Assembly: GCA_023405135.1 (NCBI GenBank)
Contig: JAEXYZ010000066.1
Coordinates: 1-64,000 of the forward strand
Direction: 5' to 3'
From: Bacillota bacterium
Lineage (GTDB): Bacteria > Bacillota > Bacilli > Bacillales_A > Planococcaceae
DNA length: 64,000 nt
Under the pieces are notes generated by a model. The model saw only the letters and a program-made list of their open reading frames with translations. It searched no databases and had not been told where the DNA came from. Positions 7,545 through 16,242 of the stretch are shown in pieces. Position 1 is the first letter of the stretch; each line of letters opens with the position of its first letter. A program made the position numbers and the translations under genes.

Positions 7545-8705
7545 ATGAATATCCATGAATATCAAGGGAAGGAAATCCTAAGAAAATATGGTGTAGCTGT
7601 ACCAAATGGTAAAGTTGCATTTTCACCAGAGGAAGCAGTGAAGGTTGCAAAAGAACTTGGTTCAAATGTAATCGTTGTAAAAGCTCAAATCCATGCTGGT
7701 GGTCGTGGTAAAGCTGGGGGTGTAAAAATCGCGAAGAATTTGGATGAAGTCCGTACTTACGCGAAAGAATTATTAGGAAAAATTTTAGTGACACATCAAA
7801 CAGGTCCAGAGGGTAAAGAAGTAAAACGACTTTACATTGAAGAAGGATCTGATATTAAAAAAGAATATTATTTAAGTTTCGTTTTAGATAGAGCAACATC
7901 TAGAGTCACTCTTATGGGTTCTGAAGAGGGGGGGATGGATATTGAAGAGGTTGCAGCGGAGATGCCTGAAAAAATCTTTAAAGAAGTAATTGATCCTGTA
8001 ACGGGCTTACTTCCTTTCCAAGCGCGTAGAATGGCATTTAATATGAATATCCCACCGAAGCTTGTTAATAAAGCTTCAAAGTTAATGTTAGGCCTATACG
8101 AAGCATTTGTAGATAAAGATGCATCTATACTTGAAATTAACCCACTTGTTGTAACGGGTGGAGACGAAGTAATGGCGCTTGATGCAAAATTTAATTTTGA
8201 TGCAAATGCATTATATCGTCATAAAGATATTGTCGAATTAAGAGACTTTGATGAAGAAAATCCAAAAGAGATTGAAGCATCCAAATATGATTTAAGTTAT
8301 ATTTCGCTAGATGGCAATATCGGTTGTATGGTAAACGGAGCAGGTTTAGCAATGGCAACGATGGATACGATTAGTTATTACGGTGGCCAACCTGCTAACT
8401 TCCTTGACGTTGGTGGCGGTGCAACAACAGAAAAAGTTACTGAAGCATTCAAAATTATTTTGTCTGACCCTAACGTAAAAGGTATATTCGTTAACATTTT
8501 TGGCGGAATTATGAAGTGTGATGTTATCGCTGAAGGTGTTATTGCTGCTGCGAAACAATTAGGTTTAAAAGTTCCATTAGTTGTTCGATTAGAAGGAACA
8601 AATGTCGATCGCGGAAAAGAATTATTAAATGCTTCCGGATTGAATATTGTTGCAGCTGATTCAATGGCTGATGGTGCAGAAAAAATTGTAGAGCTTGTAG
8701 GTTAA
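7545..8705 (+). CDS. sucC: succinyl-CoA synthetase beta subunit (ADP-forming)
   Basis: 386 aa. With SucD it converts succinyl-CoA, ADP and phosphate to succinate, CoA and ATP in the citric acid cycle. The N-terminus MNIHEYQGKEILRKYGVAVP opens an ATP-grasp domain (VVKAQIHAGGRGKAGGVK; ILEINPLVV), and the C-terminal CoA-ligase part contains NGAGLAMATMD, FLDVGGGA and NIFGGIMKCD. I start at ATG 7545, which has TTGGAGGATG upstream and matches the family start; the frame extends back to 7473 without support. sucD follows after 19 bases. Confidence 0.97.
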   Translation: MNIHEYQGKEILRKYGVAVPNGKVAFSPEEAVKVAKELGSNVIVVKAQIHAGGRGKAGGVKIAKNLDEVRTYAKELLGKILVTHQTGPEGKEVKRLYIEEGSDIKKEYYLSFVLDRATSRVTLMGSEEGGMDIEEVAAEMPEKIFKEVIDPVTGLLPFQARRMAFNMNIPPKLVNKASKLMLGLYEAFVDKDASILEINPLVVTGGDEVMALDAKFNFDANALYRHKDIVELRDFDEENPKEIEASKYDLSYISLDGNIGCMVNGAGLAMATMDTISYYGGQPANFLDVGGGATTEKVTEAFKIILSDPNVKGIFVNIFGGIMKCDVIAEGVIAAAKQLGLKVPLVVRLEGTNVDRGKELLNASGLNIVAADSMADGAEKIVELVG

Positions 8706-8724
8706 GGGGAGGCAGGGAAATTTC

Positions 8725-9627
8725 ATGAGTGTTTATATTAATGCAGATACAAAGGTAATTGTTCAAGGTATTACAGGAGAAACAGCTCTTTTCCATACGA
8801 AACAAATGTTAGAATATGGCACAAAAATAGTTGCCGGGGTAACACCAGGTAAAGGTGGGCAAGTAATAGAAGGAGTACCTGTATTCAATACAGTTCAAGA
8901 TGCTGTAGATGAAACAGGTGCAAATGTATCAGTTATTTATGTGCCAGCCCCATTTGCTGCTGATGCAATTTTAGAAGCTGTAGATGCTGAACTAGATTTA
9001 ACGATTTGTATTACAGAACATATTCCAGTATTGGATATGGTGAAGGTAAAACGTTATATGGAAGGAAAGAAAACACGATTAGTAGGTCCAAACTGCCCAG
9101 GTGTTATTAGTGCTGATGAATGTAAAATTGGAATTATGCCAGGTTATATTCATAAAAAAGGTCATGTCGGTGTTGTATCCCGTTCAGGAACACTTACTTA
9201 TGAAGCAGTACACCAGTTAACACAGGCTGGAATCGGTCAATCAACAGCTGTTGGAATCGGTGGAGACCCAGTTAATGGTACAAACTTTATCGATGTACTT
9301 TCTGAATTTAACAAAGATCCAGAAACTTATGCGGTAGTTATGATCGGTGAAATCGGCGGAACTGCAGAAGAAGAAGCTGCAGCATGGATTAAAGAAAATA
9401 TGACAAAACCTGTAGTTGGCTTTATTGGTGGTCAAACTGCACCTCCTGGAAAGCGGATGGGACATGCTGGAGCAATTATTTCAGGTGGTAAAGGAACAGC
9501 AAAAGAAAAAATTAAAGCGATGAATGAAGCTGGAATTGAGGTAGCAGCAACGCCGTCTGTTATCGGAGAAACGTTAATTAAAGTAATAAAAGAAAAGGGT
9601 CTATACGAAAAATGTAAAACCCATTAA
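8725..9627 (+). CDS. sucD: succinyl-CoA synthetase alpha subunit
   Basis: 300 aa. The alpha subunit carries the CoA-binding Rossmann domain (VIVQGITGETALFHTKQM; VAGVTPGKGGQ) and the phosphohistidine in MGHAGAIISGGKGTA near the C-terminus. VGPNCPGVISADECKIGIMP and GVVSRSGTLTYEAV are characteristic of the family. AGGGGAGGCAGGG precedes ATG 8725. It is cotranscribed with sucC and followed by a strong terminator. Confidence 0.97.
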   Translation: MSVYINADTKVIVQGITGETALFHTKQMLEYGTKIVAGVTPGKGGQVIEGVPVFNTVQDAVDETGANVSVIYVPAPFAADAILEAVDAELDLTICITEHIPVLDMVKVKRYMEGKKTRLVGPNCPGVISADECKIGIMPGYIHKKGHVGVVSRSGTLTYEAVHQLTQAGIGQSTAVGIGGDPVNGTNFIDVLSEFNKDPETYAVVMIGEIGGTAEEEAAAWIKENMTKPVVGFIGGQTAPPGKRMGHAGAIISGGKGTAKEKIKAMNEAGIEVAATPSVIGETLIKVIKEKGLYEKCKTH

Positions 9628-9631
9628 AATA

Positions 9632-9665
9632 AAGGTGCAGCGAGCATGCTGCACCTTCTTTTTTG
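9632..9665 (+). terminator. intrinsic terminator after sucCD
   Basis: A ten-pair perfect stem AAGGTGCAGC/GCTGCACCTT with a six-base loop is followed by CTTTTTT. Confidence 0.92.
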
Positions 9666-9719
9666 CGGTCATATCTTCTTTGTTCATGATTTTTCGATTT
9701 AAAAGAGGAGTGATTTTTA

Positions 9720-10601
9720 TTGAATTCTTTGCAAGAGCTTCTTGCTCTACACTACTCTTATCCTCTCACTTTAAACAAACTCCAAAAATTATTACAGTCT
9801 TGTTCTTCCATTGAAAATATAAAAAATTTGTCATCTTCTAATTTCTCTAAAATTCTATCAATATCGACAAAAAATGCAGAGAATATTTTACTAAATTTCC
9901 ATCGAGTGTTAAAAATGAATTTATTAGATGCATATACTTCTGCTAATATAAAGGTTATTCCTTTTTATAGTGAATATTATCCAGAAAAATTAATGGAGTT
10001 AATCGATCCTCCAACGATTCTTTACGCCAAAGGAGATATCTCCATTTTAAAAAATATGAACAAAATTGCTATTATTGGTTCAAGAAAAGCAACAAACTAT
10101 TCTGAATTGGCAATGGATATGATTGTACCGCCCCTTATTGAAAATAATTATATTATTGTAAGTGGACTTGCTAAAGGTGCTGACAGTTTGGCGCACAAAG
10201 CAGCAATTAAATACGGTGGAAAAACAATAGCGGTGCTTGGACATGGATTTTCACATCTTTATCCAAAAGAAAATAAAAAGCTTGCAGAAGAGATGGAAGG
10301 AAATCAGTTACTATTAACAGAATATCCTCCATATGTTGGGATTCAGAAATGGCATTTTCCGATGAGAAATCGTATTATAAGCGGTATTAGTGAAGCTGTT
10401 GTTGTAACAGAAGCGGCATTGAAAAGTGGCTCTCTCATTACGACAGAACACGCTCTAGAACATGGGAAAGATGTATTTGTTGTGCCAGGACCAATAACTT
10501 CTGAACAGTCGAAAGGAACGAATAGTTTGTTAAGAGAAGGGGCAATTCCTATATGGAATGGCCATCAAATAATAGAGGAATTAAAATTGTTTTTTAGGTA
10601 A
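9720..10601 (+). CDS. dprA: DNA processing protein DprA
   Basis: 293 aa. DprA binds incoming single-stranded DNA during natural transformation, protects it and loads RecA. After an N-terminal helical region, the Rossmann domain shows IIGSRKATNYSELAM, VSGLAKGADSLAHKAA, AVLGHGFSHLYPKENKKLA, PMRNRIISGISEAVVVTEA, KSGSLITTEHALEHGKDVFV and GTNSLLREGA. It lacks the extra winged-helix domain of some longer homologues, as in B. subtilis. The start is TTG 9720 behind AGAGGAG. It lies in the usual sucD-dprA-topA order. Presence alone does not prove competence. Confidence 0.94.
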   Translation: MNSLQELLALHYSYPLTLNKLQKLLQSCSSIENIKNLSSSNFSKILSISTKNAENILLNFHRVLKMNLLDAYTSANIKVIPFYSEYYPEKLMELIDPPTILYAKGDISILKNMNKIAIIGSRKATNYSELAMDMIVPPLIENNYIIVSGLAKGADSLAHKAAIKYGGKTIAVLGHGFSHLYPKENKKLAEEMEGNQLLLTEYPPYVGIQKWHFPMRNRIISGISEAVVVTEAALKSGSLITTEHALEHGKDVFVVPGPITSEQSKGTNSLLREGAIPIWNGHQIIEELKLFFR

Positions 10602-10666
10602 ATATTGAAAAAAAGTTGCATTATTATAAAAACTGTTATACATTTTGCAACAGGAATTCATTTTAA

Positions 10667-10709
10667 CTTTACTTTTGGGAAGAGTTTCCTGTAAAAATAA
10701 AAAGTAAAG
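10667..10709 (+). repeat. inverted repeat in the topA leader
   Basis: CTTTACTTTT (10667-10676) pairs perfectly with AAAAGTAAAG (10700-10709); inside, GGGAA (10677-10681) pairs with TTCCT (10686-10690). No T-run follows, so it is not a simple terminator. It lies about 110 bases upstream of topA and may be a regulatory RNA fold or a DNA site. Confidence 0.45.
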
Positions 10710-10818
10710 CACCATTGCTTAGTTATGTTCTAGAATTGACTAAAAGTTATAACTTGAACAGAGATTTTGCAAGGTGAATTTATTAATAACAATTTACCTC
10801 TACAAGGGGGAAGTATAG

Positions 10819-12897
10819 ATGGCAGATTATTTAGTGATTGTAGAGTCACCAGCAAAAGCAAAAACAATTGAAAGATACTTAGGAAAGAAATATAAAGTAA
10901 AAGCCTCTATTGGTCATGTTCGTGATTTACCACGAAGCCAAACAGGAATTGATACAGAAAATAATTACGAGCCTAAGTATATTACCATTCGAGGAAAAGG
11001 GCCTGTATTACAGGACTTAAAATCAGCAGCGAAAAAAGCAAAAAAAGTATATCTCGCAGCCGATCCAGATCGCGAAGGAGAAGCGATTGCATGGCATTTA
11101 GCAACCGCTTTAAATATTGATACAAATTCAGATTGCCGTGTCGTTTTCAATGAAATTACGAAAGATGCAATTTTAGATTCATTTAAACAACCGCGTGCAA
11201 TTAATATGGATTTAGTCGATGCTCAGCAAGCTAGACGTATTTTAGATCGTCTAGTAGGGTATAACATCAGTCCGATCCTTTGGAAAAAAGTTAAAAAGGG
11301 ATTGTCAGCAGGACGTGTTCAATCTGTTGCGCTTCGATTAATTATTGATCGAGAAGAGGAAATTAAAAATTTCGTTCCTGAAGAATATTGGACAATTGAA
11401 GGACAATTCGAAAAAGGGAAAAAACAGTTTGACGCTTTATACTATGGTAGTGAAAAAGAAAAAATCAAGCTTACAAATGAAGAGCAAGTCAAAGTTATAT
11501 TAAGTAGCTTAAAAAATGATGAGTTTAAAGTAACAAATGTCGTTAAAAAAGAAAGAAAGCGAAATGCGGCACCTGCCTTTACAACATCTTCTTTACAGCA
11601 AGAGGCAGCAAGAAAACTAAATTTCCGTGCGAAGAAAACGATGATGTTAGCGCAGCAGTTATACGAAGGTATCGATATAGGTAAGAAGGTAGGTACAGTT
11701 GGGTTAATTACATATATGAGAACTGACTCAACACGTATTTCAGATAGTGCTAAAGCTGAAGCTAATAATTATATAAACGAAAAGTATGGAAAAGATTATA
11801 TAGTCGATGAACAAAAACAAGCTAAAAAATCTACGAATGCTCAAGATGCCCACGAAGCGATTCGTCCAACTAGTGTGTCAAGAACACCGGATGAATTGAA
11901 AGAAGTTTTAAGCCGTGATCAATTACGTCTATATCGACTTATTTGGGAACGTTTTATTGCAAGTCAAATGGCACCTGCTATTTTAGATACTGTATCGGTA
12001 GATTTAGTAAATGGAGATGTTCAATTCCGTGCGAATGGTTCCCATGTGAAATTTCCTGGTTTCATGAAACTTTATATTGAAGGTACAGATGATCAATCTG
12101 AAGAAACAACAAAGCTATTGCCTGAGATGGAAGTAGGGGATACAGTAAAATCCCTAGAAATTGAACCGAAGCAACACTTTACACAGCCACCACCACGTTT
12201 TACAGAGGCACGACTAGTAAAGGAACTTGAAGAACTTGGTATTGGACGACCTTCAACGTATGCACCAACATTAGACGTTATTCAAAAACGAGGCTATGTA
12301 CAATTAGACGCTAAAAGATTTGTTCCAACAGAGCTTGGAGAAATTGTTCATCAGTTTATGCTCGAATTTTTCCCTGAAATCATTAATATCGAATTCACGG
12401 CAAAAATGGAAGAAGATTTAGATAAAATTGAAGATGGCCAAATAAACTGGGTAAAAATCATCGATGAATTTTATAAAGATTTCGAAAAACATGTAAAGCA
12501 TGCTGATGAAGTGATGGAAAAAATAGAAATAAAAGATGAACCAGCTGGTGAGGATTGTGAAAAATGTGGTTCTCCAATGGTTTATAAACTTGGCCGATAT
12601 GGGAAGTTTATGGCTTGTTCAAATTTCCCAGAATGTCGTAATACAAAAGCGATTATGAAGCCGATTGGAGTAAAATGTCCAAACTGTGATACTGGTGAAA
12701 TTGTAGAAAGAAAAAGTAAAACAAAACGTCTTTTCTATGGATGTAATACTTATCCAGAGTGTGATTTTGTATCGTGGGATAAGCCGATTAGTAGACCGTG
12801 TCCAAAATGTAGTTCACTTTTAGTTGAGAAGAAAATTAAAAAAGGTGTTCAAATTCAATGTACTAAATGTGACTATGAAGAGGCACCATCTCAATAA
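10819..12897 (+). CDS. topA: DNA topoisomerase I
   Basis: 692 aa, the size of B. subtilis TopA. This type IA enzyme relaxes negative supercoils. The N-terminal Toprim domain begins YLVIVESPAKAKTIERYLG and carries AADPDREGEAIAWHL; the active-site tyrosine is Tyr299 in GLITYMRTDSTR; SAGRVQSVALRLI lies at 163-175. The C-terminus has three four-cysteine zinc ribbons beginning near CEKCGSPMVYK, CPNCDTGEIVE and CPKCSSLLVEK. ATG 10819 follows AAGGGGGAAG. In B. subtilis trmFO follows; here a terminator and then xerC follow instead. Confidence 0.98.
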   Translation: MADYLVIVESPAKAKTIERYLGKKYKVKASIGHVRDLPRSQTGIDTENNYEPKYITIRGKGPVLQDLKSAAKKAKKVYLAADPDREGEAIAWHLATALNIDTNSDCRVVFNEITKDAILDSFKQPRAINMDLVDAQQARRILDRLVGYNISPILWKKVKKGLSAGRVQSVALRLIIDREEEIKNFVPEEYWTIEGQFEKGKKQFDALYYGSEKEKIKLTNEEQVKVILSSLKNDEFKVTNVVKKERKRNAAPAFTTSSLQQEAARKLNFRAKKTMMLAQQLYEGIDIGKKVGTVGLITYMRTDSTRISDSAKAEANNYINEKYGKDYIVDEQKQAKKSTNAQDAHEAIRPTSVSRTPDELKEVLSRDQLRLYRLIWERFIASQMAPAILDTVSVDLVNGDVQFRANGSHVKFPGFMKLYIEGTDDQSEETTKLLPEMEVGDTVKSLEIEPKQHFTQPPPRFTEARLVKELEELGIGRPSTYAPTLDVIQKRGYVQLDAKRFVPTELGEIVHQFMLEFFPEIINIEFTAKMEEDLDKIEDGQINWVKIIDEFYKDFEKHVKHADEVMEKIEIKDEPAGEDCEKCGSPMVYKLGRYGKFMACSNFPECRNTKAIMKPIGVKCPNCDTGEIVERKSKTKRLFYGCNTYPECDFVSWDKPISRPCPKCSSLLVEKKIKKGVQIQCTKCDYEEAPSQ

Positions 12898-13298
12898 AAA
12901 ATGTATTTCTAAATTTTGTGAATAATCAAACAATATAATTGCTAAATGCCTCATTAAATTGTTATAATTTATGAGGCATTTTCTTTTTTTCTTTTGTAAA
13001 AAAGTATAAAATTTAATTTCTATCAAGGTATATTCTGCTTCATATAAAGGAAAGCAGTGTGTTTTTGTTTTTATTAACACAATAAAAATCGATTGTTTTA
13101 TTGCTAAATTGTTAATAGTTCACTCAAAATTTACAATTTTTATTTACTTAATACTTGATATATTTCCAATATAGGTATAGTGTCATTATGGATGTTTTCA
13201 AATGAAATGAAAATTTAAGGATATGGCTATCTGAAATGTAATCTTCTGTAAACTACTAGTGTATGTGTAGAAATGGTTTGGAAGGGAGGTTTCTTGAA
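12898..13298 (+). other. topA-xerC intergenic region without trmFO
   Basis: This 401-base gap holds the topA terminator and then about 300 AT-rich bases with no credible gene. In B. subtilis the tRNA methyltransferase gene trmFO occupies this slot; I see no remnant of its motifs in any frame. TTGATA (near 13154) and TATAGT (near 13175) could form a promoter for xerC, but the spacer is only about 15 bases. Confidence 0.6.
12944..12992 (+). terminator. intrinsic terminator after topA
   Basis: AAATGCCTCAT pairs with ATGAGGCATTT, with an inner TAAATT/AATTTA stem, followed by TTCTTTTTTTC. Confidence 0.92.
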
Positions 13299-14204
13299 TT
13301 GCGTATTGAATCGAATCATGCGTTGGATCAATTTCTCCGTTATATTCAATTGGAAAAAAACTTCTCAGTACATACTGTTCGGGAATATGAAATTGATTTA
13401 AAGGATTTTCTTGTCTTCTTGCATTCAGAAGGTATTTCGCACTTAGATAAAGTGGAATATTTGCATGCAAGAATTTATGTTACGAAGTTATATGAAGAGA
13501 AAAAAGCTCGAACATCAATTTCACGGAAAATTTCTTCCATACGATCATTTTTTAAGTTTTTAAATAGAGAATTTGATTTAGATGATGCACCATTTCGTTC
13601 ACTCTACCATCCAAAAAAAGAAAAGCGCTTACCAAATTTCTTTTACGAAGAGGAACTTTCTTATCTGTTCGAACGTAATTATGGTACAGACCCTAAATCA
13701 ATACGTAATATGGCTTTACTTGAATTGCTTTATGCAACCGGGATTCGAGTAAGTGAATGCACTTCCATAGAGCTTGACGATATCGATTTTCATTATTCAA
13801 TAATACGTGTGATGGGAAAAGGTCGTAAGGAAAGAATCATCCCATTCGGGCAGTATGCTCATGAGGCTTTGTTGAAATATATCGATGAAGTTCGTCCTGT
13901 TCTTATGAAAAAGACAAAACATAATCGACTATTTATCAATATGCGCGGAGAAGAACTTACTCCACGTGGGGTACGTTATATATTAGAGGAAATGATTAAA
14001 AATGCTTCGATGCATACAAAGATTTATCCACATATGTTAAGACATTCTTTTGCAACGCATTTATTAAATCATGGTGCTGATTTAAGAACAGTTCAAGAGT
14101 TACTAGGTCATGCTAATCTAACGTCAACGCAAGTTTATACGCATGTAACAAAAGAACATCTTCGAAAAACATATATGAATGCGCATCCGCGAGCAAACCA
14201 GTGA
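13299..14204 (+). CDS. xerC: tyrosine recombinase XerC (CodV)
   Basis: 301 aa. XerC acts with XerD at dif to resolve chromosome dimers before division. The N-terminal SAM-like domain is followed by the catalytic domain with the expected Arg150 (TGIRVSE), Lys174 (GKGRKER), His245 and Arg248 (HMLRH), His271 (LGHANL) and Tyr280 (VYTHV). I place the start at TTG 13299, nine bases after GGGAGG; an upstream ATG at 13263 adds 12 unsupported residues that include the ribosome site itself. It heads the codV-codW-codX-codY type cluster, 12 bases before hslV. Confidence 0.94.
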   Translation: MRIESNHALDQFLRYIQLEKNFSVHTVREYEIDLKDFLVFLHSEGISHLDKVEYLHARIYVTKLYEEKKARTSISRKISSIRSFFKFLNREFDLDDAPFRSLYHPKKEKRLPNFFYEEELSYLFERNYGTDPKSIRNMALLELLYATGIRVSECTSIELDDIDFHYSIIRVMGKGRKERIIPFGQYAHEALLKYIDEVRPVLMKKTKHNRLFINMRGEELTPRGVRYILEEMIKNASMHTKIYPHMLRHSFATHLLNHGADLRTVQELLGHANLTSTQVYTHVTKEHLRKTYMNAHPRANQ

Positions 14205-14216
14205 GGAGGAAGATAC

Positions 14217-14762
14217 ATGGAACAATTTCATGCAACAACCATTTTTGCAATCCATCATAATGGTGGGTGTGCAATGGCTGGGGATGGACAAGTAACATTA
14301 GGAAATTCAGTTGTAATGAAACATACAGCCAAAAAAGTAAGAAGACTATATAATGGCAAAGTATTAGCAGGTTTTGCCGGTTCTGTAGCTGACGCTTTTA
14401 CGTTATTTGAAATGTTTGAGTCGAAGTTAAATGAATATGGTGGCAATTTACAGCGTGCAGCGGTCGAAGTTGCAAAACAATGGCGCGGTGATAAAATGCT
14501 TCGCCAATTAGAAGCACTTCTGCTTGTAATGGATAATTCAACATTACTTCTCATTTCTGGTACTGGTGAAGTCATTGAACCGGATGATGGTATTTTAGCG
14601 ATCGGTTCGGGTGGAAATTATGCGTTAGCTGCTGGACGTGCTTTAAAACAAAATGCTAGCCATTTATCTGCAAAAGAAATTGCTCAAGCGGCATTAAAGG
14701 TTGCAGCAGATATTTGTGTCTTTACAAATCATAACATTATCGTGGAGGCGCTAGAACAATGA
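14217..14762 (+). CDS. hslV: ATP-dependent protease peptidase subunit HslV (ClpQ/CodW)
   Basis: 181 aa. HslV forms the proteolytic double ring of HslVU. The N-terminus reads MEQFHATTIFAIHHNG; AGFAGSVADAFTLF, GDKMLRQLEALL and SGTGEVIEPDDGILAIGSGG are family hallmarks. In B. subtilis CodW the catalytic nucleophile has been described as an N-terminal serine exposed at position 2; here position 2 is Glu, so either Thr7 is exposed by processing, as in most HslV, or the chemistry differs. GAGGAGGAAG precedes ATG 14217. The stop overlaps the hslU start (ATGA). Confidence 0.96.
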   Translation: MEQFHATTIFAIHHNGGCAMAGDGQVTLGNSVVMKHTAKKVRRLYNGKVLAGFAGSVADAFTLFEMFESKLNEYGGNLQRAAVEVAKQWRGDKMLRQLEALLLVMDNSTLLLISGTGEVIEPDDGILAIGSGGNYALAAGRALKQNASHLSAKEIAQAALKVAADICVFTNHNIIVEALEQ

Positions 14763-16153
14763 CACAACAAAATTTAACGCCAAGACAAATTACAGAACAG
14801 TTAAATCGTCATATCGTTGGGCAAAATAATGCAAAGCGTGCTGTAGCGATTGCGCTTCGAAACAGATATCGCCGTTCATTATTAAGTGAGGATATGAAAA
14901 ATGAAATAATTCCGAAAAACATTTTAATGATTGGTCCTACTGGTGTAGGGAAAACAGAAATTGCTCGAAGAATTGCAAAGCTTACTAACGCACCTTTTAT
15001 TAAAGTAGAGGCAACGAAGTTTACGGAAGTAGGTTATGTTGGACGCGATGTAGAATCGATGGTTCGGGATTTAGTAGAAGCTTCAAGAAGACTTGTAAAA
15101 GACGAGATGATGGAAAGCGTTAAAGATTTGGCAGAAAAAAATGCGAATGAAGCAATAGCTAAATTATTAGTACCATCCAAACTAAAATCGAAAATATCTC
15201 AAAACCCATTAGAGATGCTTTTTGGTCAAAAACCTGAAAAATCTGATGAGGATTCGAATGTGGAAGAAGTTGAAATACGTTCTAAACGTTCTCAAATCTT
15301 ACAAGATTTAAAAGCGGGTAAATTGGAGGAAGAATGGGTAACGGTCGAAGTAACTGAGCAAAATACATCCTTTATTGAGTTAATGCCAGGTATGGGAATG
15401 GATATGGGTTCATCGGGTATGCAGGATATGCTGTCTAATTTAATGCCAAAAAAGGTCAAAAAACGTAAAATGCAAGTAAAAGATGCTAGACGTGTTTTGA
15501 TTATTGAAGAGGCAAATAAATTGATTGATTCTGATGAATTGGCCGCAGAAGCAATACGTCGTGCAGAACAATCTGGGATTATCTTTATTGATGAAATCGA
15601 TAAAATTGCAAGTCGTGGTACCTCTTCTGCAGATGTTTCTCGAGAAGGAGTACAACGAGATATTTTACCAATTGTTGAAGGATCAATAGTTACTACGAAA
15701 TATGGACCAGTGAAAACCGACTTTATGTTATTTATTGCAGCTGGAGCTTTCCATATGTCAAAGCCGAGTGATCTAATACCAGAATTACAAGGTCGATTCC
15801 CGATTCGTGTTGAGCTTGAGAAGTTGACAAAAGAAGACTTTGTCCGAATTTTAAAAGAACCTGACCAATCGCTCATTTTACAATACAAAGCTCTGCTAGA
15901 AACTGAAGGTGTGACACTTAATTTTACGGACGAAGCCCTTGAGAGAATTGCTGAAATTGCTACAGAAGTTAATCAAGAAACAGATAATATTGGGGCGAGA
16001 AGACTTCACACGATTATGGAACGTTTATTAGAAGAATTATCATTTGAAGCATCTGAAATAGCACCTGCACATATTGAAATCACCCCTTCATATGTCGACA
16101 AAAAACTCGAAAAAATATCAAAAAACAAGGATTTGTCACAATTTATCTTATAA
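14759..16153 (+). CDS. hslU: HslU ATPase subunit (ClpY/CodX)
   Basis: 464 aa. This AAA+ unfoldase feeds substrates to HslV. It shows Walker A GPTGVGKT (59-66), the GYVGRDVESMVRDL pore region, an intermediate domain, Walker B GIIFIDEIDKIASRG, and sensor 2 region GARRLHTIMERLLEEL. The C-terminus LSQFIL is the tail that docks into HslV pockets. The start overlaps the hslV stop, giving balanced synthesis. An internal Met- and Lys-rich stretch (MGMDMGSSGMQDM to KKVKKRKM) is part of the I domain. Confidence 0.97.
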   Translation: MTQQNLTPRQITEQLNRHIVGQNNAKRAVAIALRNRYRRSLLSEDMKNEIIPKNILMIGPTGVGKTEIARRIAKLTNAPFIKVEATKFTEVGYVGRDVESMVRDLVEASRRLVKDEMMESVKDLAEKNANEAIAKLLVPSKLKSKISQNPLEMLFGQKPEKSDEDSNVEEVEIRSKRSQILQDLKAGKLEEEWVTVEVTEQNTSFIELMPGMGMDMGSSGMQDMLSNLMPKKVKKRKMQVKDARRVLIIEEANKLIDSDELAAEAIRRAEQSGIIFIDEIDKIASRGTSSADVSREGVQRDILPIVEGSIVTTKYGPVKTDFMLFIAAGAFHMSKPSDLIPELQGRFPIRVELEKLTKEDFVRILKEPDQSLILQYKALLETEGVTLNFTDEALERIAEIATEVNQETDNIGARRLHTIMERLLEELSFEASEIAPAHIEITPSYVDKKLEKISKNKDLSQFIL

Positions 16154-16242
16154 TTCGAGTTTAATTAGTTACAATAAATTTTAGAAACCTTTAGAATATT
16201 AAGTGAATTATTATATGTAAACCTTTAGGAGGATTTTTTTAA

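Noticed and set aside
13154..13180. Confident promoter for xerC (TTGATA/TATAGT)
   Set aside because: The spacer is about 15 bases, shorter than functional sigma-A promoters normally allow, so I mention it only as a weak possibility.
15292..15888. 198-codon open frame antisense to hslU
   Set aside because: It lies fully within a conserved gene, lacks a ribosome site and has a composition expected of a shadow frame.
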